NCBI GenBank assembly: GCA_025093985.1
Contig: JACAAK010000014.1
Location: 248,001-312,000, forward strand
Direction: 5' to 3'
Length of the DNA stretch: 64,000 bases
Source of the DNA: Calvatia gigantea
Taxonomy: Eukaryota > Basidiomycota > Agaricomycetes > Agaricales > Lycoperdaceae
The translations under genes were made by a program, and so were the position numbers. The stretch's first letter is position 1, and every line of letters begins with the position of its first letter. The notes beneath the pieces are model-generated. The model searched no databases. It worked only from the letters and a program-made list of their open reading frames with translations, and was not told the DNA's origin. Below, piece by piece: positions 37,736-48,549 of the stretch.

Positions 37736-38878
37736 TGATAGTCCAGAATGGAATCAAAGTGAGAATTGTTATTGGCAAAGCGGACATAGCGGAGTATCTG
37801 GTCGAGAAAGACCTGGCGCAGAACAGGGTAACATGTTGGATACCATCGCAGGTTGGAAAAGTGAGGATGTGCAGACCATATGAACACACTCTCATATTCT
37901 CTGCAGGAGTTTGCAGTTATAGTAACGAACGACCGTAAAGACGAATGTCACATTACAGTTAAGGCAGATGGAACAATAGCTAATACGCCCATAATGAGAC
38001 GTTTCGACACGAGGAATGTGGCTTTTTACCGCGAATCGCGATTGGTCAAGCGGCCCTTTGTTTTCGCAAAGCTTGATCTCGTTGGTATGGGCTCAGTTAG
38101 TTTCCCCGATTCGACTAATTCCAGGGCCCATAGATGACGACGATCTTCTCAACACTGCAGAGACCCATCTTGGGGAAATAGAGCTTGCGTGCTGGAATAT
38201 CAGGAGCTTGGAGATGCGTGAAACCCAACATTTCAACAAAACTTTTCCAGAGAACAAGAAGGTCCATGAGCGGTCTAAAAAGGGCATTGGGCAGCATATT
38301 GGGTAAGCACCATGCTCAATGACCATAGGGGCGTCTTCGAAGTTTGGCTTTGATGTATTTACGGCAGACTTGGAAGGGCGATATCATCCCAGAGGCAAAG
38401 TACCATGGTTCGCGTCAAAAAGACGGATCGTGTTGTTACTTTTGTTTTCCGCTATCGACCCATTGGTACGTGCTCTAAGTCGAGTAAGAACTCCGATTTT
38501 TCTGGTTTTCTGAAAAAAATTAGATTACCTTCAAGCGCAGGGAATTGCACCCCCAGTGGATCCCCCACAACAAAGCACAACTTCCGGAGCTGATGCAACC
38601 CGCAGCTCTAGACCAGAAGGATCAGTACCAGATGGGCGCCAACCAGAAGTGGTGGTGAAAGAACACGTCGACGCCCCCAGACGGTGAGGATGATGTAATC
38701 AGGGCTCCCTGTAAGTGGCCTCTGTTATTCATACCCATCCATGCGCTCTGAAGAAAGGAAGGCACAGAAACGAAAGAAGGGGGGAGTTCAAGTACCTCGG
38801 AAGAAGGTGAAGAAAGAGTCGGAAGCTCTGCCGGCATCTGTTCCTGGTCAAATTATCGATTTGACTTCAGGTCTGTGA
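37736..38878 (+). pseudogene. DUF7918-like gene, copy 2 (frameshifted, shortened tail)
   Basis: This is a paralogue of the gene at 35839 with the same exon plan. The first two-thirds splice in frame: MIVQNGIKVRIV, FAVIVTNDRKDEC, VKRPFVFAKLDLV, DDDLLNTAETHLGEIELA, HERSKKGIGQHIG, then through an intron ending cggcag (38365) to LGRAISSQRQS and VVTFVFRYRP, YLQAQGIAPP. After VVVKEH a net 2-bp loss relative to copy 1 (near 38660-38685) leads to a stop where copy 1 encodes EISDGEDDE. The following segment encoding RAKAEQMRAK in copy 1 is deleted, although KVKKESEA and GQIIDLT-like sequence remain downstream. It could still make a protein truncated after the conserved domain. Confidence 0.7.
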
Positions 38879-39199
38879 TACACGTGTTGTAGAAGGACTA
38901 TTTACTGCATACCGAACAACGCACCACTGTACATTTTAATTACTGATAATTTATGCACCCTTGATTTTCCTTTGGGGCCTTTGAGAGGCGGATGGGTTTG
39001 TTTCGACGTACCTGAGCCTGGATTACAACCTGTTGGCACCTCAGGTCCCTGGAGCACTGGGGGTTAATTTCCAAACCCTGGGGCCCAGAAGGCGGAGACA
39101 CCACACATCGCTCGAATCGCACCTGGCTCGTAGCAATTCATAGATCTATATATTTATGTCAGAGTCTAGTGGGAGCTACCCCAACCACTCGAGATAATG

Positions 39200-39415
39200 T
39201 ATCAAAATTAATATGTACAGAAACGGGGACATGCTACACCGAAGACTGGAACATAAATACAAAACAGGCATGGATTGAAAAGAAGAAAACCGGTCCGGAG
39301 GTGGTAATAACACTGAGACCACAAAATGAGATAAGTAATGATACAACTCCGTTCTTGACAGAGATTCCACATAATGGGAGAAATGCATACGGGGGGTATC
39401 CCAAAGTTCTTTGAA
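39200..39415 (+). repeat. Direct repeat A, right copy
   Basis: This is the partner of 34960-35185 (same strand). It is followed immediately by a homopurine tract (39418-39465, mostly A with G). Neither copy is flanked by an obvious target-site duplication. Confidence 0.75.
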
Positions 39416-39599
39416 CTGAGAAGAAAAAAGGAAAGAAAAAAAGAAAAAAAAGAAAAGAGAACATACAGGTAACAATTACGGCAATTATTTTAGTGGCAAT
39501 CTATGAAATCTTCAATGCACTCATCAATTTTTGGCAGGGTACCAGCAGGTCCGTTCATCGCGCATATACTCCTCGGGCGGTATCACAGGTTGCGAAGGG

Positions 39600-42033
39600 C
39601 TATGTACAGGGCGCGAGGATATGCGGTGAAAACTGGGTCTGAGATACCGTTACAGGCATACGCGGTGGCATCTGAGCTGAATTCATCACATGGGTCCAAG
39701 GCTGCGCCATCGATGCCACAGGCTGTCGGTACGTTTGCTGGGGTGGATACGGAGGGGAAATTTGTGGTGGTGGATACGGAGGGGGAATTTGTGGTGGCGG
39801 ATAGGGAGGGGAAGTTTGTGGTGGTGGATAGGGAGGGGGAATTTGTGGTGGTGGATAGGGAGGGGAAGTTTGTGGTGGTGGATATGGAGAAGTCTGTGGC
39901 GGTGGATACGGAGGAGAAACTTGCTGAGGTGGTCGCGGAGGTGGAGGCACAGCATGAGGTACATAAACACTGGAATTTTGCACATGTGGTTGCACTTGGT
40001 TATAATAAACCACATCTGTGAGAGGATATATCGTCGGCTGGGAAGATGTAGGTGTATGCGTTTGATTCGAACTTTGCGTCCGATGCTCTCCTTTATCCTT
40101 GCTCTTGGGTGATTCTTGCCAAAGATTTACGATGTAGGAGCCATCAGGGGCGATGGTATAATCCTGCCGCCACTTCTTGGCGGATCTCGCTTTATCTCGT
40201 GTTTTATCTCTTTGTTTCCCTTTTTCTTTCCGTTCCGCTTTGGTAGATACTTTCGTCGGGGTAGGGTAGTAGTAGTAAGCACTCAAGGGATGTTGTGGGT
40301 TATAATGTTGCATGAGGTTAGGGACAGGGTAGACATTCGTTGGTGTCGCTAACGAGCTCAGCGATACGTTTAACTCAGAATTCTTGGAAACACTCTGTCG
40401 TTGAAGGGCGACGGCTGCCTGAGGCGACGCGTAATGCATCGAAGGATGGGGTCCTGGCGGTATCAGTGGTTGGGACTGTGTACGGTGCTGATGTCCCTGA
40501 CTGGGGTTCATCGCTTCGTCCTCTGGGACTAACTCCATCATTAGGGGGATATAGAGGTGGAATGAACGGCTCCACAACTTCTTGTTCCTTCGCTCTTTCT
40601 CGCTCCCGTTCCCGTTCCCGTTCCCGTTCCCGTTCCCGTTCTCGCTTGCGCTCCCGTCTCCTCTCCCGTTTCTCCCGTTTCCGTTCCTCCTCGGCGACCC
40701 AATTCCCAGCATTCGACGACCCACTCGGCCGTGCTGGCATCGCATCCAAATTTACCAACGATTGACTTTGTGGGAGTAAAAGCGGGGAGAGGGCAAATGA
40801 CGACTGTTGTTGCTGTTGAGAACGCTCATACTGCTGTGCCTGCTCTGGTGACGAATGGAGGTATGTGACAGAATGCGTCGGCTGAGGTGGGCTAGCGTTC
40901 GGCTTTACCCAATCTCCCGCAAAAGAAGCTTTCCATCCACTCCTATCGTCACCGCCCCACGCTGCTTGGTCTCGATCGAGTCCTTTCGTGCCCATAACGG
41001 ACTCTCGGCTCACAGGCATGCGCCGTAAGGGGTGTTGTGCGTTTGCCTCTGAAGGAGCAGCAGGACCACCGTTGTAGTCGGTCCTGAAACCGGTAGGGAG
41101 GAACTCTTCCAGTGTAGGAGTCCTAGCGTACCACTCGTTGACCATCGTGATTGCGTGTTTGATCCTCTTTCGCATTTCGAATTTATGTTGGGGGTGGAGA
41201 GTTTCGTAGCCCATCGTCCAGCAATGGTGCTTTAGCCAGCGTTCGAGGTACTCTGTAGACCAGGATGTGCCTGGGGAGAGGACGATTCCGTACCTATACG
41301 ATCAAAAATAAAACAAAAATAAAATAATAGCAATGATAAGCGCCGACGATCAACGGGTTGCTCCACAGTGACGACAATTAGGGAAGGAAGTGGTAAGCTC
41401 ACTTGAGAAGGAGACAAATATCCGACGCATCCCACTTAGCGTATCGAACGAGTTTGAGAGCTACAGCCCAGAAGGGAGCGACGCTGACGAGGTCGAGCAT
41501 GCCATTGGCAGATGAGAAAATTGTGTGTAGCCGAGTATTTTCTGGTTGAATCGACGCTGTAAAGATAGGGTCGTACTGCCTCCCATGCGGACTGCGAGTA
41601 CCACTGTCAAGAAACGTTCACGAATATGACAGGTAAGGACTCACTCTATGGCCGTTGGCAATGCCACATCAGCCGCACTGTTCATCCAATCCGCACCCAA
41701 CTCAAACTTGACCGCAGTCTCCCTAATACACGCCTGCAACTTGGCTGGCGCATCGGGCTCTCCATACGCCGTCCACTCCTGTACAAATGCACGATGAATG
41801 TAATCCACGTCCCTCGTCGTCCTCCGTATCTGCATCTCCGGCGTCATCTCTGCTTGTTGCTTCGCGAGGTTATGCAGACCAGGGTGCAATAGCATACATG
41901 CCCCGCCGTGCACTACGAGTCGGATTGAATGCGAGAAGTGTTCGCCGACACGATACCCAAAGTATTCGAGAACGTCGACTAGTTTTTTCCGATCCATTTC
42001 GACATAATTGACGGGTGGTATGTCGCTGGCCAT
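39600..42033 (-). CDS. Nucleotidyltransferase-like protein with repetitive Pro-rich tail
   Basis: The conserved N-terminal part (about 280 residues) has LVVHGGACMLLHPGL and RRTTRDVDYIHRAFV, reminiscent of the GG and DxD-type signature of nucleotidyltransferase folds, then LGADWMNSAADVALP, YDPIF, LVRYAKWDASDICLLLKYG and WTMGYETLHPQHKFEMRKR. Introns near 41612-41653 and 41284-41402 join these in frame. The C-terminal half is low complexity: a Gln run, an Arg-Glu dipeptide run (hexanucleotide repeat near 40600-40645) and PPYPPPQ repeats (39740-39930). The frame must change once near 40475-40530; a 46-nt GT-AG intron there would join LYPPNDG to HRTQSQPLIPPG, otherwise a frameshift is present. Function unknown; the enzymatic assignment is tentative. 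Confidence 0.6.
39740..39930 (-). repeat. PPYPPPQ-encoding minisatellite
   Basis: About eight units of roughly 24 bp (gtggtggatagggagggg-like on the plus strand) encode repeated PPYPPPQ(T/I)SP or PP octapeptides on the minus strand. Being multiples of three they keep the frame. The plus strand is also open through them, which is a by-product of the repeat. Confidence 0.85.
40600..40645 (-). repeat. Hexanucleotide repeat (cccgtt)n
   Basis: A run of cccgtt or cccgct units gives Arg-Glu repeats in one minus-strand frame and Gly-Asn repeats in the next. The repeat unit is in-frame, so length changes would not break the gene. Confidence 0.85.
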
Positions 42034-42373
42034 GGCTCATCAAGGACAAAAGGTGAAGGTGGAAGTTCCAGGGTGCTGTTGAAGGGTACGCCAGATTTTT
42101 ATGGGTTTGCTTTTTGTGCTGGTAGAGCCTCCTGTGTTCCGAAGATGCCTGGCGAGTTCTGGATATGGGTAGAACCGTCCAAGAGAAGGGAACACTATGA
42201 CTCATATGGCTGAACATGGTAACTGAACAATCAACACTAATATAATAATAGCGCTTATTATGCATCGCCTCACGTCAAATCACCAACCATATAAGTCGAC
42301 ACAACACGTTCATCTCACCCGACACAATTACCTGTTACAGGTAACCACTACACCGTTACACGCCTTTACAACG

Positions 42374-43185
42374 ATGCAAGCCACAAATCCAAATCCAAAT
42401 TACCCCTTCGTTGACTTCTCCACGACCCTACCACAATATTCTAATTATTACTGCAAAATCATAGACAACCTCTTCTCGGAAGAGGACTGCGCAGCACTCA
42501 TCGCTCTCGCAGAATCAGATGCTAAATGGCAACAGGCCGCCGTGCACTACGGCCTCGGCACCACACAGAACTACGTCGACACCGATTATCGCAATTCGGA
42601 ACGTATCCTACGTTTCGATCACAAAGCCTCCAAACAACTGTTTCAGAAGTTATTACCATGCGTCTCCGAGCTCACGGAACTCAAATCCGGTGTCCCGTAC
42701 AGCCAAACTATCGTTGGCGGAACAGCGCTGAAGAAATACAAGTACAAACTCGTAGGGTGAGTGAGTGATGATCACTATACTCTATGAGTCAAACCCTGGA
42801 ATATCACTTGTAACAAAAACACGCAACAAACAGCCTAAACGAACGTCTAAGCTTTTTGCGTTACGGTCCGGGAAATTATTTCCGTAGTCATTGCGACGGT
42901 ATGCTTGAGTTACCGGACGGTCGCAAAGCACTCGTCACAGTCCAAATCTATCTCGGCAACGAGGGTGTTCAGGGCGGTGCCACGAGATTTTGGAGTGGCA
43001 ATCATAAATGTCATGTTGACGTCGAACCGAAACCAGGTCGTGTTCTCATTTTCCAGCAGAGGGGGATGTGGCATAGCGGTGAGGATGTAGTTCAGGGGAC
43101 GAAGTATACGCTCAGATCGGATTTCATGTTTGTGCGAGAGCCATTGAGCGATGATGATGATGATGATGATGTGGATATGTCGTAG
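42374..43185 (+). CDS. 2OG-Fe(II) oxygenase (prolyl 4-hydroxylase-like)
   Basis: Two exons joined by an intron at about 42758-42833 encode some 245 residues. The C-terminal half is a double-stranded beta-helix dioxygenase: LSFLRYGPGNYFRSHCDG gives the HxD iron ligands, VQIYLGNEGVQGGATRFW is the core strand, and GRVLIFQQRGMWHSGEDV supplies the distal His, with the 2-oxoglutarate-binding Arg/Lys in GTKYTLRSDFMF. No signal peptide is seen, so a cytosolic or nuclear protein, rather than a collagen-type hydroxylase, is likely. It ends in a run of Asp encoded by gat repeats (43148-43170). The substrate is unknown. A degraded fragment of the same gene lies at 48730-48935 in the second duplicated unit. 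This copy is intact. Confidence 0.85.
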
Positions 43186-44072
43186 AAGTGCTTGTAGGCC
43201 ATGAGGCATTCCAATATTGTAATTTATATGGGCCTTATGGTAAACGAGGGTGATTCGCGAAAGAGTAGGTCCCTCGGGAGATATGCGGAAATACACTGCT
43301 CTCTGTTCCTCATCGAGTCATGAGAACATGTAGTAAATGCAGGGATTGAGGTACGACCACCTGTCGTCTCGAGTGTCATTGCACGACCCCAAAATAGAGA
43401 AACACTGCCAATCACCCAAGCCTCGAGGCAACCCGCAGGAATCAAGCGAGGACAAATATAGATAATACCCCAGAATTACTGATGCGCTCGCTAACTTGAT
43501 TGGAGTTTCTGCGGAGGAAGATTTCCAGGAGTGAGAGAAGTTGAAAAGGCTGAGTCGGAACGGGCATGGACACTGGAACTAGACCAGTCGAATTGGAGGG
43601 AAATACGTGTATAGGGTATTCAAAAAGTGTTTGTCCTCAAATGGATTAGTCGATCTCGGGAGAACCTTCGCCGAGAGCTGGTTATAGGCCCATAAAAGTG
43701 ACATTAGTGAAGTTCGGCTCTCGAGGCTGCGGAGAGATCTTGGGTTGAAGGGATGGACTTAAGTTGGTGCCGCTTGCTTAGCCTAATATCTCGCTAAATA
43801 ATCAACTTTGAAACGATGGCATGGTGGTCCAACTTACAACAAGCACTGCACATTCCCGCGGCCGCCTTGTTCCAGAGATCGTAACCTGTCTGAGCGAACG
43901 AACACATACCTTTATTTCATCTAAAATGGCCTTAAACTGGAGATGAAAACAACAAAAAATTGTCATTCAGGAACTAGTGACATACTAGACAGCTGTTCAG
44001 ACGGAGGACTGTAGCCATTGTATCAGCGCTCCTTCAATTATCACAACAATTGAAGAATTGGGATCCAAGTGA
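43186..44072. other. Duplicated intergenic region, unit 1
   Basis: This is the stretch between the 3' ends of the oxygenase and DIB1 genes (convergent). Most of it matches 48930-50095. No gene is visible; the match in non-coding sequence shows the duplication copied a block rather than transcripts. Confidence 0.6.
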
Positions 44073-44790
44073 CTAGTATCGGTATCTCGTCGAGTAGTCT
44101 ACACATATTGTCAACATAAGTCAAGCCAAAAGTTGTCTGTGATACGGACCTTTGGGGGAAACTACCAAACCGCGCCCCTTGGACGCTCCACGGTACACTG
44201 TTTCGATGATATCGATCATCTAACAACATTAATAGGATCTTGCCGTTCAAGGTTCATAGGGACATGACGAACCTCTTGCTTGCTATCCATGGCCCAGTTA
44301 CTACGTCACTCGGTCAATAATGGGGACGTAAGAAGCGAATAGGCCGTACATCTTATTGTTATTGCCAGTCCCAAGATCAATCATTATGTGCTTATTTCTG
44401 GTTCCCGTAACGGATCGTGAGTTACACTGAGGGAGGACAAAGAGATATGACAGAGACAATAGCGCACCTGTAGAAAAACATGACAGTGCAAGGATCGTAC
44501 AACTCATACATCTACACAGTAACCCGGTGTATCAGAAACATTTCACCTAGCAAGTAGGGTAGAACAACCGACGTACCTTGTTAAAATCTGGTACCTTCCG
44601 TGATATCCACCAAGTAGATCACAGCGAAATTCTGGACCTTCTCCGCGACGGAGTACAAGGTCTCGTCCATGGTCATACATTGGGTATCCCAGTCGTGCCC
44701 GAAGCGGATAACGACGACACGGTCTTCTTCAGACTTGATGGCTTCGTCTACGTGCCAACCTGAGGGTAAGTGAGGAAGGAAATAGGACAT
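44073..44790 (-). pseudogene. DIB1: DIB1/DIM1 U5 snRNP thioredoxin-like protein, copy 1 (one extra base)
   Basis: Dib1 (Dim1) is a small thioredoxin-fold component of the U4/U6.U5 tri-snRNP needed for splicing. Exon 1 reads MSYFLPHLPSG, then EEDRVVVIRFGHDWDTQC, SVAEKVQNFAVIYLVDITE. Later exons give MYELYDPCTVMFFY, RNKHIMIDLGTGNNNK, a 28-nt exon (INWAMDSKQE, near 44286-44313), MIDIIETVYRGASKGRGLVVSP and DYSTRYRY to the stop at 44073. All introns are GT-AG. The single fault is an extra G at about 44591-44593 (gaaggtacc where gaagtacc would give EVPDFNK); read literally translation stops after TEGTRF. Everything else is conserved to the last residue, so this may be an assembly error rather than a true pseudogene. 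Confidence 0.8.
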
Positions 44791-45219
44791 TATGCAACGG
44801 GAGGAAGTGGATGAATGCACGAAGTCACGATTGGAACGAGAAAGGGGCGCAGAGGCTTCTGGTTCAAACTTATACAAATAAGCACAGTCCTGGCATTCAA
44901 GCTTCAGCTTCAGTACTCAGCGCATAATGCATAATACCCGGTCACCCCTACCCTTTTTTGTACTCAGCTTTCCATGGTTCAATCACAAGACCTATCTTTT
45001 TTTATCTGACTTGTTAGCAACAAACGACTAGAGACCCCAGGACCGGTTTTAGGCAACAATTTGTCGATGTCCAGTTTGAGATTCATATACTTAGTGCAGT
45101 CTCCCTAACATTGTTGTGGATAGTGAATCCGGTCATCCCCCACCTACGAACGCACAGGCTCACAAGGCATTACGTGCCTTACGTCAGTGTATGGGTGGGC
45201 AACCACTGGGAACCAGTAC

Positions 45220-45291
45220 GACCTGATAGCTCAATGGTAGAGCATCTGGTATATGTCCGGAAGGTCTGGGGTTCGATCCCCCATCTGGTCA
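45220..45291 (+). tRNA. tRNA gene or tRNA pseudogene, isotype uncertain
   Basis: A cloverleaf folds well: a 7-bp acceptor stem (GACCTGA with TCTGGTC, one T-T mismatch), D arm GCTC/GAGC, anticodon stem TCTGG/CCGGA and a perfect T arm TGGGG/CCCCA. The internal promoter boxes are intact (A box tagctcaatgg, B box ggttcgatccc) and a TTTT terminator follows at 45299. The anticodon loop TATATGT is abnormal: the base before the anticodon is A, not the universal U33. Read literally the anticodon is UAU (Ile). The body resembles a fungal elongator tRNA, so a mutated copy is likely. It lies in sequence missing from duplication unit 2. Confidence 0.7.
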
Positions 45292-45599
45292 ATTAAAATT
45301 TTCTATGATTACATTACTACGGGATACCTCGTTACAACAAACATCGTGGTGGAGAATCACGACATACGTGATAATATCATAACCGTGCCGTGATTTCGAC
45401 TTTTATTTGGTCATTGGATTTGGCTACTTGTCATATCACAGGAGATTAGGCGGATGGGTCAATCTGTCGAGCACAGGTTGGGTCTTATGCTGCTAATTTT
45501 GAACACATGCACAGCAACCTTAGCCCCAGACGACCACCAGCTTTGGTATCTAGTCCCACCTTGCGTCGTAACCCCACGAGCCTCAGGACACTATCGACC

Positions 45600-48549
45600 A
45601 TGGATTACACTGGCACTTCAGACTATGAGAATACTCTAACCCAATTCCTACCTGATAGCACCTCGGATCCTTATGCGCACCAATATCTACCAATCCCCTC
45701 TATCCCTCCTCCGCTGTTTGCAGATCAATACCCGAGGGGACAATCGCTCGTGCCTCTTGCGAGTCGCTTCACGAATCAATGGCTGCTAGAGCAGCCGCCC
45801 CGCGTACCTCAGCAGTTCATATACGATCATTCCTTTCCTGGCGTTCCCGGATATCCTCCCTCAGCGAGCGACTATTCCCAGTATCTTCCCTTATATTCTA
45901 ATATGGCTGGCCTGGCACCTGTACACTCACCGAATCCCGTCGCATTCCAATATCCTATCCATGAACTCTCTCCCAGCTTCAACCCTTCCGCTCAGCTCAT
46001 ATCCCAGATCGTAGCGGGAAGGAATTCTTGGGCTCTGGAAGAACGTTCCGGAGACCAGAGGCAGCCTGTAAGTGCTCTGAATATTTTTATCGAGCTTGAC
46101 CTGACGGAACATATCAGGATCCATACCGCTGGAGTCATCAACCCCTGCAAGACAAGGGACAAACCACTAACGTGCATGATTTTGTGATAAACGGCCTCAG
46201 CATCAAATCCACTACTATTTCGGACAACTGTAAGAATTTATCCTCTCTAGAATGTTCACGGTATTGAACCGCTTCTGCATCAGTTATGAAGGAATTCGCA
46301 GAACACACCATACCAGGAGCTGCTTTTGACGACTCCGCCCGTGATCCTCCTCCTCGCTGCCACCCTGGAACCCGACTTACGATTCTCGAACGCCTTCAGC
46401 GGTCCGTCACCGATCGCGACCGCAACAAGAGAATGACCTGACTTGTCGGTCCAGCTGGAGTCGGAAAGTCAGCAATTATACAGACTCTCGCCGAGACCGC
46501 GCACTACTCTTAATGTTATGCTGGGCGCCTCATTGTTCTTCTCGGTCAACGGACGCAACGAAGGATCCAAAACATTGACGACACTCACTTATCAGATCGC
46601 CGTCAGATCGCAACCATACCGAGAATTCATAGGGAGCCAAGTAGCCAACGACGCGACCTTGTGGAAGAAGTCAATAAAAACTCAATTCAACAAGTTCATA
46701 TTCGAACCTTTCGTCGTACACGGGATACGGCCAGATGGCCACAGGGACTTTTTGATTCTCATTGATGGGCTGGACGAGTGCAACGACCAAAACACCTAGT
46801 GTGAGATCTTGGGTCTCATCTCCTACTTCTCCATCAAGTACCCCGCCGCCCCTCTCGTATGGGTTGTTGCTAGCCTGCCCAGAGCCCCACATCGCTAGTT
46901 TCCTTTCACGCAGCAAAGTCGTCCCTGCTTATAGAAAGGAAACAATCGAAATCGACTCCGATGAAGCTCGTGCCGACGTTGAGCGTTACCTCCGGGATGA
47001 ACTAGGGGATCTTCGGTTGAAGTATCCTGCCCTCGCTCGTTTCAGTCACTGGCCACCAGAACAGGATTTTATGAAGGTTGCCGATGCTTCTAGTGGTTTG
47101 TTCGCCTACGCGTCCACAGTGGTTGCATACGTTGACGATCCTGCCTATGCCAATCCCATTTCTCAATTCAAACAAGTACTCAACGTCATCAAGAACACTC
47201 ATTCTCTGGATAGAAGGGGGAATCGCCATCCAATGGCTAATTTGGATGCACTTTACACTTACATACTCTCCCGTATTCCTGGAGATGTGCTGGTTCAGAC
47301 CAAAAAACTACTGGTCTTTTTACTCCGCTATGGATTGGGGTGTCATCACCTAGAGATCCCATTCTACACCTCCCATTCCTATGTAACTGGCTGGCCATAA
47401 CACCAGATGTTGCATATGGTTCCCTTCACCACCTCCACTCTGTTCTGATTATCCTGACACCAAAAGAGGCCAGGATTCGTGAACTTAGGTTTCGACATAA
47501 GTCATTTGGTGACTATCTCTGTGATTTTGAGAGGTCAGGGATCTATTTGAACTATGAGCAAGAGTTGAAGGAGCTTCAGTTACAATGTATATGTAGGATC
47601 TTGAAGGAGATACCAAAGTGTATGTTGTACATCCTTTGTTTTCCAATTTCTTTGCTCAAAGCTGTATTGATAGCTGCAGGAACTAGTTCCAATCTTTCTG
47701 CAAACATTTTACTTTACTGGACAGATGGTCATGGTTTAGAAGACTCACTACAAGACAAAAACATGGTATATCTTGGAATGCTTCATGACCTTGGCATTTA
47801 TCACCTTGAGGGTGCAAGAGCATTTCAGAACCAGGACCTCATTTATGCCTTAAAGCTCATTGACATTAGGTTTTGTGTGGGTGAGGGTTTAGATGACACT
47901 ATCCTTACAATCTATCAAATATTTTTTGTGAGCCATTTTTTGAGTTTTTTTTGAAGAGTCTGATATTCTTTAACTCTGTTACAGAAGGACATGTCTCAGG
48001 ATGACAACCTGTATTCTAAACTTAAGGAGTATGGCATTCTGCAAGAGATACCAATAGGAAGTCTCACCATAGACAACATTGATCTACATGGTGAATTTGG
48101 AGTTACCTTTCAAACTACATGTAATACAATATCCAACCCACCTTTTGAAGAATGGTGTGAAACTGAAGTGAATGTGAGTATTTATATACTGGTTAATGTG
48201 TCCTTGAGTAGTCTAATACTTGTATTGTCAGCACCATAATGAAAATTCTGATTCTTGGGTATATGATACAAATAACAGAAGCTGGCTATGGTTTGAAGAA
48301 GAATTTGCAGATAAATATCCATCAAGATATTGGTGCCATTTGTTATGTGGGAAAGAAAAACCAATGTGCCAGTCTTCTGTAAATCATATTCTCCAGGACT
48401 TTCAGCATGGAAAAACTTATACTCCAGACCATCCAGTTACTATGTTTATTGACATTACTGGCAGTTATGGCTGGATAGACTATAAGTTTACTGACCAGGA
48501 GAATCAGTTATCTTCATGGAGATATGTAACTTTTTATAACTTCCCTTAG
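45600..48549 (+). pseudogene. NACHT-type NTPase, copy 1 (broken 5' half, open 3' half)
   Basis: This resembles the basidiomycete STAND NTPases with a NACHT domain, proposed as fungal NLR-like signalling proteins. The N-terminus (MDYTGTSDYENTL) is Pro/Tyr-rich. After two introns come MKEFAEHTIPGAAFDDSARD, the Walker A LVGPAGVGKSAI, Walker B FLILIDGLDECND, then the EIDSDEARADVERYL and SRIPGDVLV regions and RFRHKSFGDYL. Faults relative to copy 2 are a TGA just before LVGPAG (46438-46440), an extra base near 46506, a TAG after NDQNT (46798-46800), an extra C near 46876 and a shift near 47335. From there to 48549 three exons are open and spliceable, adding about 190 residues (KDMSQDDNLYS to WRYVTFYNFP) not found in copy 2. 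No known C-terminal repeat (WD40, ankyrin, TPR) was recognised. Confidence 0.8.

Noticed and set aside
39735..39930. Possible CRISPR-like array
   Set aside because: The repeats are contiguous in-frame units with no spacers, and the genome is eukaryotic.
39503..40021. Plus-strand Val/Asp/Glu repeat protein
   Set aside because: The periodic VVDREGEFVV pattern is the reverse strand of the PPYPPPQ minisatellite; there is no independent support.
46440..47400. Intact NACHT protein in unit 1
   Set aside because: A TGA before Walker A, a TAG after Walker B and several shifts relative to copy 2 cannot be removed by introns.
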